Assembly (NCBI GenBank): GCA_036426205.1
Contig: CM071573.1
Location: 69,243,425 to 69,307,424, forward strand
Length of the DNA: 64,000 bases
Direction of reading: 5' to 3'
Source: Ascaphus truei
Lineage: Eukaryota; Chordata; Amphibia; Anura; Ascaphidae
Shown: piece after piece, positions 31,335 through 43,162 of the stretch
How the letters are laid out: each line of letters opens with the position of its first letter
How positions within the stretch are numbered: the stretch's first letter is position 1
Translations under genes and position numbers: made by a program
Notes under the pieces: generated by a model
Database searches by the model: none
Told to the model about the DNA's origin: nothing
The model's input: the letters and a program-made list of their open reading frames with translations, nothing else

Positions 31335-34165
31335 GTAGCCTTTGTGTGAGTACATGTATGTGTTGCAGCCAGCATGTAAGAGTACATGCATGTACAGCAG
31401 CATATCTGTCTCTGCACCCTGTGTGTGAGTACATGCTAAGCAGCAGCCTGTGTGTGACTACATGCATGTGTGGCAGCAACCTGTGTGACTACATCCATGT
31501 GCAGCATGTTAGTCTATGCAGCCTGTGTAAGAACATGCATGTGCAGCAGCATGTCTGTAGCCTGTGTGAGTACATGCATGTGCAGCAGCAGCCTGTGAGT
31601 ACATGCATGTGCATCAGCAGCCTGAGTACATGCATGTGCATCAGCAGTCTGTGTGAGTACATGCATGTGCATCAGCAGTCTGTGTGAGTACATGCATGTG
31701 CAGCAGCCTGAGTACATGCATGTGCAGCAGCAGCAGCCTGTGTGAGTACATGCATGTGCATCAGCAGCCTGTGTGAGTACATGCATGTGCAGCAGCAGTC
31801 TGTGTGAGTACATGCATGTGCAGCAGCAGCCTGTGTGAGTACATGCATGTGCAGCAGCAGCAGCCTGCGTGAGTACATGCATGTGCAGCAGCAGCCTGTG
31901 TGAGTACATGCATGTGCAGCAGCAGAAGCAGCCTGTATGAGTACATGCATGTGCAGCTGCAGCAGCAGCCTGTGTGAGTACATGCATGTGCAGTAGCAGC
32001 CTGTGTGAGTACATGCATGTGCAGCAGCAGCTGCCTGGGTGTGAGTACATGCATGTGCAGCAGCAGCTGCCTGGGTGTGAGTACATGCATGTGCAGCAGC
32101 AGCAGCAGCAGCAGCCTTTGAGAGTACATGCATGTGCAGCAGCCTTTGTGAGTACATGCATGTGCAGCAGCCTGTGTGTGAGTACATGCATGTGCAGCAG
32201 CCTGTGTGAGTACATGCATGTGCAGCAGCCTGTGTGAGTACATGCATGTGCAGCAACCTGTGTGTGAGTACATGCATGTGCAGCAACCTGTGTGTGAGTA
32301 CATGCATGTGCAGCAACCTGTGTGTGAGTACATGCATGTGCAGCAGCAGCAGCAGCCGCCTGTGTGTGAGTACATGCATGTGCAGTAGAAGCCGGTCTGA
32401 GTACATGCATGTGCAGTACAAGCCGGTGTGAGTACATGCATGTGCAGCAGCAGCTGCCTGTGTGTGAGTACATGCATGTGCAGTAGAAGCCGGTGTGAGT
32501 ACATGCATGTGCAGTAGAAGCCGGTGTGAGTACATGCATGTGCAGCAGCAGCCGGTGTGAGTACATGCATGTGCAGTAGAAGCCGGTGTGAGTACATGCA
32601 TGTGCAGTAGAAGCCGGTGTGAGTACATGCATGTGCAGTAGAAGCCGGTGTGAGTACATGCATGTGCAGCAGCAGCAGCCGCCTGTGTGTGAGTACATGC
32701 ATGTGCAGTAGAAGCCGGTGTGTGTACATGCATGTGCAGCAGCAGCAGCCACCTGTGTGTGAGTACATGCATGTGCAGTAGCAGCCGGTGTGAGTAGATG
32801 CATGTGCAGTAGAAGTCGGTGTGAGTACATGCATGTGCAGTAGCAGCCGGTGTGAGTACATGCATGTGCAGTAGCAGCCGTGTAGTACATGCATGTGTCG
32901 TGCAGCCGTGTGAGTATCAAAGGCATTGGCAGTAGAAAGCCGGTGTGAGTACATGCATGTGCAGTAGCAGCCGATGTGGAGTACACTGCTAGTGCAGCAG
33001 CAGCTCCTGGGTTGAGTACATGCATGTGCAGCACAAGCTGCCGGGGTGAGTACATGCATTTGCAGAGAGCACGGGCCTTGAGAGTACATCAATGTGCGCG
33101 TTTGGTACGCATGTCAGGGCTGATGTAGACATGCATGTGCAGCAGCAGCTTGTGTGATAGCATGGCATTGTGGCCAGACAGCCGGGTTGTGAGTACTCTG
33201 CACACCTGTTCGGGATTAAATGCATGGGTGAGTAACCACTGTTGGTGAGTAGCAGCCGTGTGCAGACATCCTGTGCCTGTGTGAGTACATTGCATGTGCA
33301 GCAGCAGCGCGCGCTGTGTTGAGTACATGCATTTGCACATAACGTCTGGAAGTAAATGCAGTGGCAGTAGCAGCCGGTGTGAGTACATCATGTGCGACAC
33401 AGCCCGGTGTGAGTACATGATGTGTCACAAGAGCCGGTGTAGTACATGCATGTGCAGTAGCAAGCCGGTGTGACGTACATGCATTGCAGTAGCAGCCGGT
33501 GTGAGTACATGCATGTGCAGCACCTATGTGTGGTACATGCATGTGCATAAGCTGGAAGTCACATGTAGGCAGCCTGTGTGATCCATGCATGTGCAGCAGC
33601 AGCCAGCGCTGTGTGTAGTACATGCAGAGTCAGTAGCACGTGTGTGACCATGTTCGGCACTCAGCCACTGTTAACATGACATGTGCAGTAGCAGCCGCGG
33701 TGGTAGATGCATGTTCAGTTAAGCGGTGTGAGACAATGCCTTGTGCGTAGCATGCCGGTGGTGAGTACAGCATTCAGTAGCGCAGCGTGTGAGTCAGCGC
33801 TAGCATCGTGTGATACAAGCATGTGCAGTAGCAACCGTGTGTGAGTACATGGCATGTCAGCATTAGCAAGCCTGGTGTAGTACATGCATGTGCTAGCAGC
33901 CGTGTTGAGTACCTGCATGTGCAGTTAGCACCGTGTGCGTACATGCATTTGCATAGAAGCCGTGTGGACTAAATGCATGTGCATTATGCAGCCGGTTGTG
34001 AGTAAACTGCAAGTCACATTCAGCAGCCGGGTGCGGATACAATGCATGTGCCAGCAGCAGCCGGTGTGCTTACATGCATGTGCAGTAGCAGCCGGTGTGA
34101 GTACATGCATGTGCAGTAGCAGCCGGTGTGAGTACATGCATGTGCAGCAGCCTATGTGAGTAGAT
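31335..34165. repeat. 2.8-kb minisatellite, units of about 27-40 bp
   Basis: The unit is GTGTGAGTACATGCATGTGCAG followed by a variable number of YAG and a CCK end. Each unit holds the 10-base palindrome ACATGCATGT, hence a GCATG on both strands, and most hold CAGCAG. Units at 31335-31550 are diverged, those at 31550-32880 are clean in several subtypes (gcagcagcct, gtagaagccgg), 32880-34060 are full of small indels, and 34060-34160 are clean again. Long minus-strand frames (up to 513 codons of a TCMYSHRLLLHMHVL-type repeat) are a by-product of the unit and are not called genes. The array ends at the edge of a CpG-rich block. Confidence 0.9.
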
Positions 34166-34527
34166 CCCGGGGCGGGCCCCACACAGGAGGCGGGTCTTGC
34201 CGGGGGAGGGAGGCGCAGCCGGGCTGCCTGTTGTTGCTGCTGCGCGGAGAGAGACCCGATCCCCGGCTACTCACTGCCAGATCCTGGGGAGAGATCCCCG
34301 GCCACTCACTACCAGATCCTGGGGCGGGAGAGAGGGGGTCACCGGGGCGAAGAACAAGGGGGGAGGGGACCCGGTCGCACATGCCTGGGATCTACCAGCC
34401 GCGGGAGGGGATCGAGGGATCAACTTCCTGGCTCCGGAGGATCTGTCCTCCCGGATCTTGCTGCCTCCAGCTCAGCAGCAGCTTCCACTCCCACCGGGGA
34501 GGGCTCCGGACCCCAGCGGCAGGTAGG
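34166..34527 (+). promoter_or_regulatory. CpG-rich block, putative first exon with splice donor
   Basis: GC- and CpG-rich sequence with GGGCGGG-type boxes near 34170 and 34320, ending in a donor-like CGGCAG|GTAGGA at 34524/34525. A duplicated 'ggagagatccccggc/cactcac' motif lies at 34250-34310. An ATG at 34381 opens a frame up to the donor, but several upstream ATGs exist, so I do not assign a protein. A + strand gene would have its next exon to the right, beyond what I can identify. The minisatellite abuts this block on its 5' side. Confidence 0.4.
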
Positions 34528-34780
34528 ACTCTCCCGTGCAGCCACCTCTGAGACGCAATCCTTCCCATTCTGTCTGCACTGGGGGACCGGGGTGGGGGAC
34601 TCCAAAGGGTGCTGGGTTATCTGGGTGTCACCTTTATATAATATACCGATATCAGAAATATATCCACATACTTATCCCAGAAATACTATATTTCAGGCAT
34701 TTCAGATCTCTTGCAGGGGGCACTGGAGTTCTGGGATCCCCCTAAGATCACACTTTAAAAAAAAATCTATTCTGCTAAAA

Positions 34781-34813
<33 letters not shown>

Positions 34814-35497
34814 TATTATTATTATTAACCATAGTACTTATACAAATGTGTTTGTATAAGAATGATCAGGTATTTTAATCCCCCCCCATCCCCCTTTGTA
34901 TAAGGGTGTGTTCGGGAGTTGGGTGACCATCAGGGAAATGTCACACTTTGGTGAAGTCTAAAAACAAACATCTGGATATATGGTGATTAGCCAGGGGTGC
35001 TGCCACGAGTATCTGTAACAAGTACATTGTTTCTAAGCTGTTTAAAGCACTAATAAAAACTATATGATCCCATGCAAATAGCATCATATACTGTATGTAG
35101 TTACCTTGAGGCTCACTGGCTGTGCTCACCTTTTGAAACGTCCTGTTTACTTGTGTAAGACCATTTAATGAGGGTAGTTAGCTGAAGTATACAAAGCGGG
35201 TAGGGACTACCTATTAGTGGATTGTATCCTGATGTGACACAATAGTAGATATCTTGGGGCTCGGGTGATTTAATAGTGAAACAATAAAATGCATGAAAAC
35301 CCCCATGTCATTAGGGCATTTTGACCCTTTGACACTTTAAATGGAAAAAGTTCCTATTGTCCTTAATTCCCATAGAATCCCCTGATAACCTCCCTGTGCT
35401 GCAGACTGAGGCATGTATTGTAGGCCCCATGTGGTATAAAGAACTGTTCAGTGTTTGGAAAAATGATGGGGATGTGTCCCTATTAATTTATTTCTAA
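34528..35497. other. No gene; (GT)n at 34782-34808
   Basis: A 27-base GT run followed by ATT repeats. Nothing else recognised. Confidence 0.5.
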
Positions 35498-35640
35498 ATG
35501 TTCTAGCAGGAAGTAATACATTGAGAGGTACCTCTGGTTTTCAAGTATGTCCTGGGCACAGAGTTATGATGACATGGTTACAAATACATAGTTACATTAA
35601 GTGTACAGGGTTATTATACATTGCATGCACAGTAAGGCAG
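35498..35640 (-). mobile_element. CR1/Rex-like LINE 3' end fragment
   Basis: Matches the 3' untranslated region of the LINE at 50464 in the same orientation: 'aggaagtaatacattgagag', then 'caagtatgtcctgggcacag' and a 'gcatgcacagt' ending. It is a 5'-truncated copy. Confidence 0.65.
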
Positions 35641-36186
35641 AAAAGAACCGAAACATGAGCCGTGGGTTTAAAAATAAAATACAAATCACTTTGTTCTTTT
35701 CACATGGGCTATTTAGATAGAAGCTGGGAAAACCATTGCAAGAACATCTGCTAAAAAATTCCTGAAGGAAGAAGACTAAAGGAATCACTTGGCAAGTAAC
35801 ACATGTATGATTCATGCGTGTATTAGATTCCTATTTGTGGGTTCACTCAGGAACCTGACACGGGAAGCTTAGTCCTCTGCCTGGTTTCAGGTGGATGCAT
35901 CAAAACATCCTTGGTGTAATAGGTCCAGTTGTATGGCTGGCAGTGTGTGGGGTGCTGTCTACGCGGTGTCTGCTTCTATTACTGAACAGGGATCCAGACC
36001 TGTGAATGGAAGTGGCCAATGTGTGCAAGTAAAACAACAAGACCGCGCAGAAGGGGAATAAAAACTGTTGTTATCCCTATGTCATGTGTTAAGGGCTTCA
36101 AATGTGTATTAATGCATTACATTGATTAGAAGGTACAGACTGTCTGTAAAAATCCTATGTACAATGCATCCGGTGCATTATATTGT
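35641..36186. other. No recognisable feature
   Basis: Nothing I can name on either strand. Confidence 0.45.
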
Positions 36187-36262
36187 AATTGTGAAGCTCT
36201 TTGAGTACCATTTGGAGAAAAGCACTAAATGAAATAGTTATTCTTCTTATTGTTTAGTTAGC
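36187..36262 (+). repeat. L2-type LINE 3' tail fragment
   Basis: Reads 'gtgaagctctttgagtacca' and 'agaaaagcactaaatgaa', ending in ATT/CTT repeats, like the L2 3' terminus. Confidence 0.6.
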
Positions 36263-36865
36263 CCCTCGCAATCAGCCGATAACTCCTGATGACTTGAATG
36301 TGTGTTTTTGCCCGATCCCAGTGCAATCGGCTGCTAATCAAATAAGAGTTTTCCCCCCACCTCCCCCCCCCCCCTTTTTTTTTTTGCTGCATCTGTTTGT
36401 CAATATGTGACGTCTGTTTTAATCAACTTTGCTCCACTTGCATCATTGACCGATGATTTGCAAAGTAGTTTGTAGGAGACGCTGCGTTACTTTAACAGGG
36501 TGCTTGAAAGATTGCATCTGGAACTGGTGACTATTGTTCTCTTCATTTCAATTTGTGAAATCAGACGGAGAGAGAGATCCTCTGAGCCCGAGAGATCCGC
36601 GTCAGATGTAGCAAATTAAAGTAACGAGCTTCATGCATATAATTCCAACGTGAAATTGATGCTGACGGCATCACCTTGATGTGTACCGCTCCTTGATTTT
36701 CACTTTCTTTGTAATATGCATGTGTTTTGAGTTTAGGGGATGCAAATTTGAGAGACAAAGAATAGGTTCAGATCCCATAAAAAACATGTTTTGGTCAAAC
36801 AAAAAAATTAAAAATACAACATTTTGTAACGTGGAAGGGGATATGATTCACAAATGGTGCAATTT
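36263..36865. other. No recognisable feature
   Basis: Contains C and T homopolymers at 36363-36385. Nothing else recognised. Confidence 0.45.
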
Positions 36866-37009
36866 GCGCCGGACAGTCATTTCGCGGCGGACAGTCATTT
36901 CGCGGCGGACAGTCATTTCGCGCCGGACAGTCATTTCGCGCCGGACAGTCATTTCGCGCCGGACAGTCATTTCGCGCCGGACAGTCATTTCGCGCCGGAC
37001 AGTCATTTC
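36866..37009. repeat. Minisatellite, eight 18-bp units
   Basis: Unit gcgccggacagtcatttc, with starts every 18 bases from 36866 to 36992. Two units (36884 and 36902) carry gcggcgg in place of gcgccgg; the others are identical. Because 18 is a multiple of 3, several frames stay open on both strands (TVISRR, APDSHF, NDCPAR). The array is CpG-rich inside AT-rich DNA. Confidence 0.95.
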
Positions 37010-38509
37010 GCTGGCAGCGACATACGTATGAATTTTTGAAATCTTTCTGGTTATATTTGCAATAGAGGCGAACTCCGCCTAATCCTGACCGGTTTATGTG
37101 GCACAAAGCGGAAAACTTACTGCAGTTATAGGCGCATCTCATTGCAATATCGCGCTATTTCCTCCTATAACCAGTTCCCAAAATGCTTATCAGGCAAGTT
37201 GGGGCACAAAATGGCTCAAAGCACCTTGATACATTGCACCGGTTTTGAAGCAAAGCCCCAGTTTGCGGTGCTTGATACATGTCTCCCTGTATGTTAAAAA
37301 TATGTTTGGAAGGTTACAAAATAAGTGCATGTCGGGCCCCTCCGGCAATGAATGGGGTTGAAAAGGGCGCTAACCAATTTGGACATTTTTACCGATTAAA
37401 GACACCGACGGGGATTATATTTAGTAAGTAGCCTGGATCAATGAAGTAGTGAGTTTTTGCTAATGCCCCTGTTAATTGCAGATCGTTTGAATCCACATGC
37501 TATTGACCTGTTGCTTCTGACATTTGAACATGGAAAGGATAACCTCGTCGCCCTTCCCTGTTCCTTTGTCTTTCTGCTTATCTTATCCGCGATTATAGAG
37601 AAGCAGACCGTAGTTACATTGGACCTTTGTGGACATCGTCTCCTTTTCCATCTGTTCGAAACATGGTTGCCGTTTGGTTTGCCACGACTTCCTACTTTGC
37701 AGTAATGTAGTATCTTCATCCGAACAAAGAACTTGGTAGTCCCTTTGCCGTTGCCCTAATTCCCCGGGCACATATACAGTATGCAGCCACTTCTGGGGTA
37801 GAACTCTGGTACCAAAGGCCTGATGCTACAGCCTCCAGAGAAGAAGAATAAAGCAACTACATGGTGATTTTTAGTTATATTTATTTACAATCTAACTCCA
37901 GGGTTTTGTGGTATGTTAATCCAGCTCTTCTCTATTTTCCCACTTGCTTTATACATACATAGGGCAGTAAAATTAATGCATTTACACACCCAGGAAAGAC
38001 CTTTAAGGCTGACAAGGATGCATCATGTGTCAGTTTCCAAAGGTTTTTTTGACATCCCAAATGCGCTCACTGCCGCCCATGAATATTATATGGTATTAGC
38101 CAGCAATAAAACATTTGGTGCTATGTAAATGTGAAAATATTTTGAACTATCTATAATTTATCTTTTGGTTCCTATAATTGCTGGTGATATCCTGCAGAAG
38201 TCTCTTTCTATTTTGGGATGGAGATGTCCATTAAATATTTGCAGGGCTCAATAAAAAATGGCGGCTTTATGTATTCTCAGAACTTATCTGCTTTATTTTG
38301 TGTATCATAGTAAAACAGTTTTTTTTAGTAGTTTATGGAAACCAGCAAAATATGACATATCGTTCTTGCAAGACTTCAGCGGTCTCACATTTTAATCCGG
38401 TCTGTAACTGGTACATACGCCTAAAACGTATATTATCTTTGCTGATCATCCAATGTCTTTAAATATAATGTATAACCCTGTTCATTTAATGTGACATTGT
38501 ATTGTCATC
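37010..38509. other. No recognisable gene
   Basis: 1.5 kb of AT-rich sequence. The frames at 37438-37719 on both strands have no motif I recognise. Confidence 0.5.
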
Positions 38510-38575
38510 ATAACTCTGTGCCCAGGACATACTTGAAAGTATTGCTTCCTGGTAAAATGTTATATAAATCCGTGG
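38510..38575 (+). mobile_element. CR1/Rex-like LINE 3' end, short
   Basis: 'ctctgtgcccaggacatact' and 'gcttcctggtaaaat' are the reverse complement of the 3' region seen at 35498 and 50525, so this copy lies on the + strand. Confidence 0.6.
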
Positions 38576-39963
38576 GATGTAGTTCAGAGTATGGTTTTCT
38601 GGGCTAAATGTAGTAATCTATTGTAATCTTAATTATACAGGGGATGTTCGTTACTGTGCCTTCAGTGTACCTCGTTAAATTGGACTTCTGCTTTGACTCT
38701 GCTTGTGAATTACCTGGACATGAAAGGGCTTCTTCATCCCTTGGTGACCTATCGAGTGCGCAGGGACAGTCATACATTTTGTGAATGGAATTGTGTGGGA
38801 CAGTCTGTGTTCTGTGAAAGAGGTCCTATGGTTTCGCCATGAGCCAGTGTGTCCAGAGTCTGTGTACAACTGAAGCAAATGCTGCAGCCCCTGATTTGTG
38901 ACTCACTGCAGTGATGTTGTGCATGGCCAATATGAACTGTTCTTGCAACAACCCACAATTCCCTTTATTCCTCTTGTCATGCAGAGGTTAACCCTTATGC
39001 AATTGGGCTTTTGGGACATTATTTAAAGCTGCAATCACCTCCAGAAGCCGCTGTTTAATTCCTGTAATGCTAGTAATCTTGCCCCCTGGGCATGTGATGC
39101 TCTTGGGATTTTTTTTAATGTTAAAAATCATGGTTCTGTTAATCTCTAGTGACCAGTCTGCATTTGGGTTTTGGGGGAGATGTCGATTTTTTTTTTTAAC
39201 CTCCCGGATATTTTATAGTTCAACTGCTCCTATCATCTGACCTGAGGCGTCAGATTAAAAAAATAAATAAAAACGTCTCCTGAATGGACGAGATGAGATC
39301 TTGTAACGTAAATGCAAAAAGTAGGTGGGATTGCAGCTTTAAGGACCCTGGTAAATAAGGACTATATAAGCTATATATAAAGTAGCCAAGGCAGATATTA
39401 CCAGGACTCCCCATTGAACCTATACATGAGATAGTGTGAATACATTCTGTAATAATGTATTAGGAGTGTACTGCCTTCCAGGTCTAAATCTTCAAATTGT
39501 GGTATTCTACAAAAAAAGAAAGTTCTATTCAGTGCAAGATCTTTGTAACACTTTCCTGTTTGTGATCATTTGTTGCCAATATTCCCAGCAGTGTGAGCTG
39601 CAAACTGTAACAATAGCTAATGTTACCGTAGTAATATAAGAATACATTGTAGCTACTGAGTTACACTGACTGAAGGATTGACTTAGAACTGAAATGCAGC
39701 CATTTAGTGAACCCTGGGAAGCAGGATTTTGCTGATCGGTCACGGGACAACCAATCGATCGGCAGCTTAGGTAATTCGTTTTCACTAAAGATAATCAAAG
39801 GCTGCATATATTAAAACAAAAACATTTAATTTTTTTAAACTGCTTGGGAGTGACTCTTTAAAAAAATACATAAATGCTTAGTTATAGAGTGAGTGACCGT
39901 TTTGAAGAGATACATATTTCATGCCTATGACAGTTAACAACAATGACCGATGCAAACAGGTAA
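38576..39963. other. No recognisable gene
   Basis: AT-rich. 'gctgatcggtcacggg' and 'caatcgatcggcagctta' near 39730-39770 may be the end of a family E copy. Nothing else recognised. Confidence 0.45.
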
Positions 39964-40149
39964 GGCCGCGCTTATAGTGCCGGCGACGTCGGGCTACAGT
40001 CGCTGGGAAAATCAAATTGAGATGACGTCCAGCGATAGCGACCAAGCCATCGCTCCGTTGCGCTGCCGCGTCGCACTTACTATAAGCGCACGCGATGGCG
40101 GCAATGCATTTGTTTTGACGCGACGTCGCCGGCCCTATAGGCGCAGCCC
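39964..40149. mobile_element. MITE family F, 186 bp, TIR type
   Basis: Starts ggccgcgcttatagtgccgg and ends with a near complement (ccggccctatagg then cgcagccc). The next inner bases cgacgtcg are shared inverted. Flanks TAA and CAA would fit a decayed 3-bp PIF/Harbinger duplication; this superfamily call is tentative. Confidence 0.6.
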
Positions 40150-40659
40150 AAGACTGATACAAGCAGATATGTTTTGTCAATGCTCAATAGGACCAATATC
40201 TCTACTCAAAACTAACGAGGGCGGGGAAAAGAAATCAGCCTTTTAATAAACAAGTTTAGTGATGAAGTAGTCAACATTGTAGCTGGATAAAGTTATTCTG
40301 CAAAGCTGCATATATTACCCCCGCTAACATGTAAAATAACATGTTATCTCCTTAAGTATAGTATTAAATAGCACTACTGTTGAATAATGTGCCAGCATTA
40401 ACCTAGCGAATCTCACAAAACAGGTGCGATAACGTCTGCTACATCTGTTTGTGTTGTAGGCTTCTCTAGCAGAAAATGTTTTTTAAGCAACAGTTTGAGT
40501 TACCAAGGTGTTATTTCTTAAGCAATAGGACATGTTTCATACTCCTTGTTTGGAAGAGTAATTTCCCCTTTATACATCTCAATTAGCACATCCTTGATTT
40601 ATTTGGGTTTAATTTGCCTTCGTCCCGCTCCTTTTTGTGTAGACTATTCCGTAGAACTG
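40150..40659. other. No recognisable feature
   Basis: Nothing I can name on either strand. Confidence 0.45.
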
Positions 40660-41050
40660 CTTTTTAAATCTGCCGTTTCAAAAAATATTTCCATTCAATA
40701 TGTGCATCATTACAATCTGCACACTGACAAGTGATTAGCCAAGTTGCCGATCAGTCCATTCTCCTGTAATCGATCGCTGAAGATTCGGATCGGGGGTTCT
40801 TGAAATCACTGTTAGTGCTGCAGAAGAGGACCAAAGATGCAAAGTTCTGTGTGGAAGATCATGTGACCAGGCAGGCACTAGATACAATTTCTGCACTGCT
40901 GGAGAGAGGGCAAAAGGGGTGTGCCAGAGCCTGTTTCAGAAGAGGAAGGGGATGTGACTTTGTAAATGGTTGCTATAGAAACAAAAATGCTTGTTATATT
41001 AAAATACATTTTTTTTAAATGCTACAAGTATTTTCTCATAGTACAGAACT
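40660..41050. repeat. Dispersed repeat family E, copy 2
   Basis: Direct-orientation relative of 22574-23010, from 'ctgccgtttc' to 'gctacaagtattttctcata'. Confidence 0.65.
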
Positions 41051-41162
41051 AATTTATTTAAAAAAAAACACACAAAAAATCACATGTAGGATATTGCTTG
41101 GATTGCAGCTCTAAAGGAGCAATCCAAGATGGCTTTAAATGTTCTTATTTTTTAACATACGT

Positions 41163-41492
41163 TTGAAGCCGGTGGTCTCCGGAGCTGAACACCATTAATG
41201 TCAGCTCTGTGACCCCCTGGTTCCTGAGATACAGGCCTCCAAAGGGTGTGCTGGTATCTCAGCAAAGTTTAAAGCTCCTGCATCACGCGGCCAATAGGAA
41301 GTCGAACCTGATGACATCCCGGTTTCCTATTGGCCCACAGGGCACACGAGCTTTGAAACTCTGCCATTATGTGAACCCCGCTAGCGGAGCACCTACCGGC
41401 GCCCGCTACGGAGGTCTGTATCTCTGGGAGCAGGGGGTCCCCGGAGCTGAAATTAATGTGGTACAGCTCTGCAGAACCCCTGCTTCAATCTA
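41163..41492. repeat. Fold-back family D, near-complete
   Basis: 330 bp with the full family layout: 'ggtctccggagctgaac' left arm, 'gccaataggaagtcg' / 'ggtttcctattggcc' centre, and 'ccccggagctgaaattaatg' right arm. Confidence 0.65.
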
Positions 41493-41659
41493 ATGGTTTA
41501 AAAAAAAAAATAGCACGCTTGATTGCCTCTTTAAACTCTTCCAGTGTGGAAATCAATACAGTGAGTCGCCATCATTAATATGCTAATGTCTCACCGTATT
41601 GTATAGGAGGCTAAAGATACTTGTATATGCCTGAGGACAGACACCGTGTGCATTCTGAC

Positions 41660-41905
41660 GGGTGTGCAAAGCTTCTTCTAAACACCTAAGGATGCGGCCG
41701 CGTGCTCGTCACTCACCAGCTCCTGACTTCCTCCCGAGCCGGCCCCAGTCCCTCCTCACAGCCAGGCTCACTACGCGCTGTGACGCGTCAGCCGCCAGGG
41801 GATGCAAGAGGATTGTGATCCCGAGCGGTGACGCGTCACGTGGTGCGCTGGTGAGCCAATCAGCACTGGGGGCTGTACCTTCCTGGAGCTGTCAGAGCTT
41901 CCGCC
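41660..41905 (-). promoter_or_regulatory. CpG-rich promoter-like block, minus strand, with splice donor
   Basis: On the minus strand a CCAAT box (ATTGG, complement at 41857-41861) precedes CACGTG within gtcacgtggt near 41840, two TGACGCGTCA-type palindromes near 41785 and 41830, and then a donor-like GGAGCTG|GTGAGT near 41720. The spacing fits a promoter followed by a short first exon read to the left. The remaining exons are not identified. A TG-rich microsatellite lies directly upstream. Confidence 0.4.
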
Positions 41906-41931
41906 ACCTCTAAAAGGTGGGGGGGGGAAAG

Positions 41932-42068
41932 TGTGTGTGTATGTGTGTATGTGTGTATGTGTGTATGTGTGTATGTGTGTATGTGTGTATGTGTGTATGT
42001 GTGTATGTGTGTATGTGTGTATATGTGTATATGTATGTACGTATGTACGTATGTATGTGTGTGTGTTG
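41932..42068. repeat. (TGTGTA)n / TGTA microsatellite
   Basis: About 135 bases of tgtgtatg-type repeat. The frames it opens on both strands are not genes. Confidence 0.9.
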
Positions 42069-42489
42069 TGTGTTTCACACAGCCCCCATGTGTCTCCCCC
42101 TCCTCTCTCACACACACACACGGGGGGAGGACGGGACGAGACGACGACGACTTTACAGCACCCGATCTATTTGCCCCCTTGTATCACCCCTTCTCCTGCG
42201 AACCCACAACCTTCTTCACCCCTCTCCACCCCCCCCCCAAAACCGTTTTGGCTACCCCCCCACCTTAAAAATTGCTCCCTACGGACCGCAGATAGCGGCG
42301 AAGTGCCTCTCCACGCGCCGCCTGTATGCAGTGCGGGCGCACTGTCGGATGCAGCAGGGCCTCGGCCTTAGAGTAAGGAGGAAATAATCTTCATTCTAAA
42401 CTTGTTTTCAAGAAACAAGGCAAACAATCTCCTAACAAAGCCTGATTAACAATGTCCACATGGCCTGCGAGAGGGGGGATTAGCCGGGC

Positions 42490-43009
<520 letters not shown>

Positions 43010-43162
43010 TAAAAGATTGTAAGCTCTTCGGGGCAGGGTCTCCTTTTCCTATTGTTTTATGTCTGAAGCGCTTATTCCCATTATGTTATAATATTATGCC
43101 ACGTGTATTACTGCTGTAAAGCGCTATGTACCTGGATGGTGCTATATAAATAAAGATGGTTT
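43010..43162 (+). repeat. L2-type LINE 3' end
   Basis: 'attgtaagctcttcggggca' near the start and 'gtaaagcgctatgtacctgg' with 'gctatataaataaag' at the end, a typical L2 3' terminus. Confidence 0.7.

Noticed and set aside
31514..33092. Very long minus-strand frames (513, 443 and 397 codons) in the minisatellite
   Set aside because: They consist only of the translated repeat unit in three frames and break wherever units have indels; no start context or domain.
36866..37009. CRISPR array
   Set aside because: The repeats are head to tail without spacers, and the surroundings are eukaryotic.
36681..37142. Open frames through the 18-bp array on both strands
   Set aside because: An 18-bp unit keeps any frame open; there is no unique sequence with coding signs around it.
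37438..37719. Overlapping 80-93 codon frames on both strands
   Set aside because: No motif, no splice signals and no similarity that I recognise.
41917..42387. Frames of 111-156 codons over the TGTA microsatellite
   Set aside because: Low-complexity cysteine/valine repeats translated from the microsatellite, overlapping in three frames.
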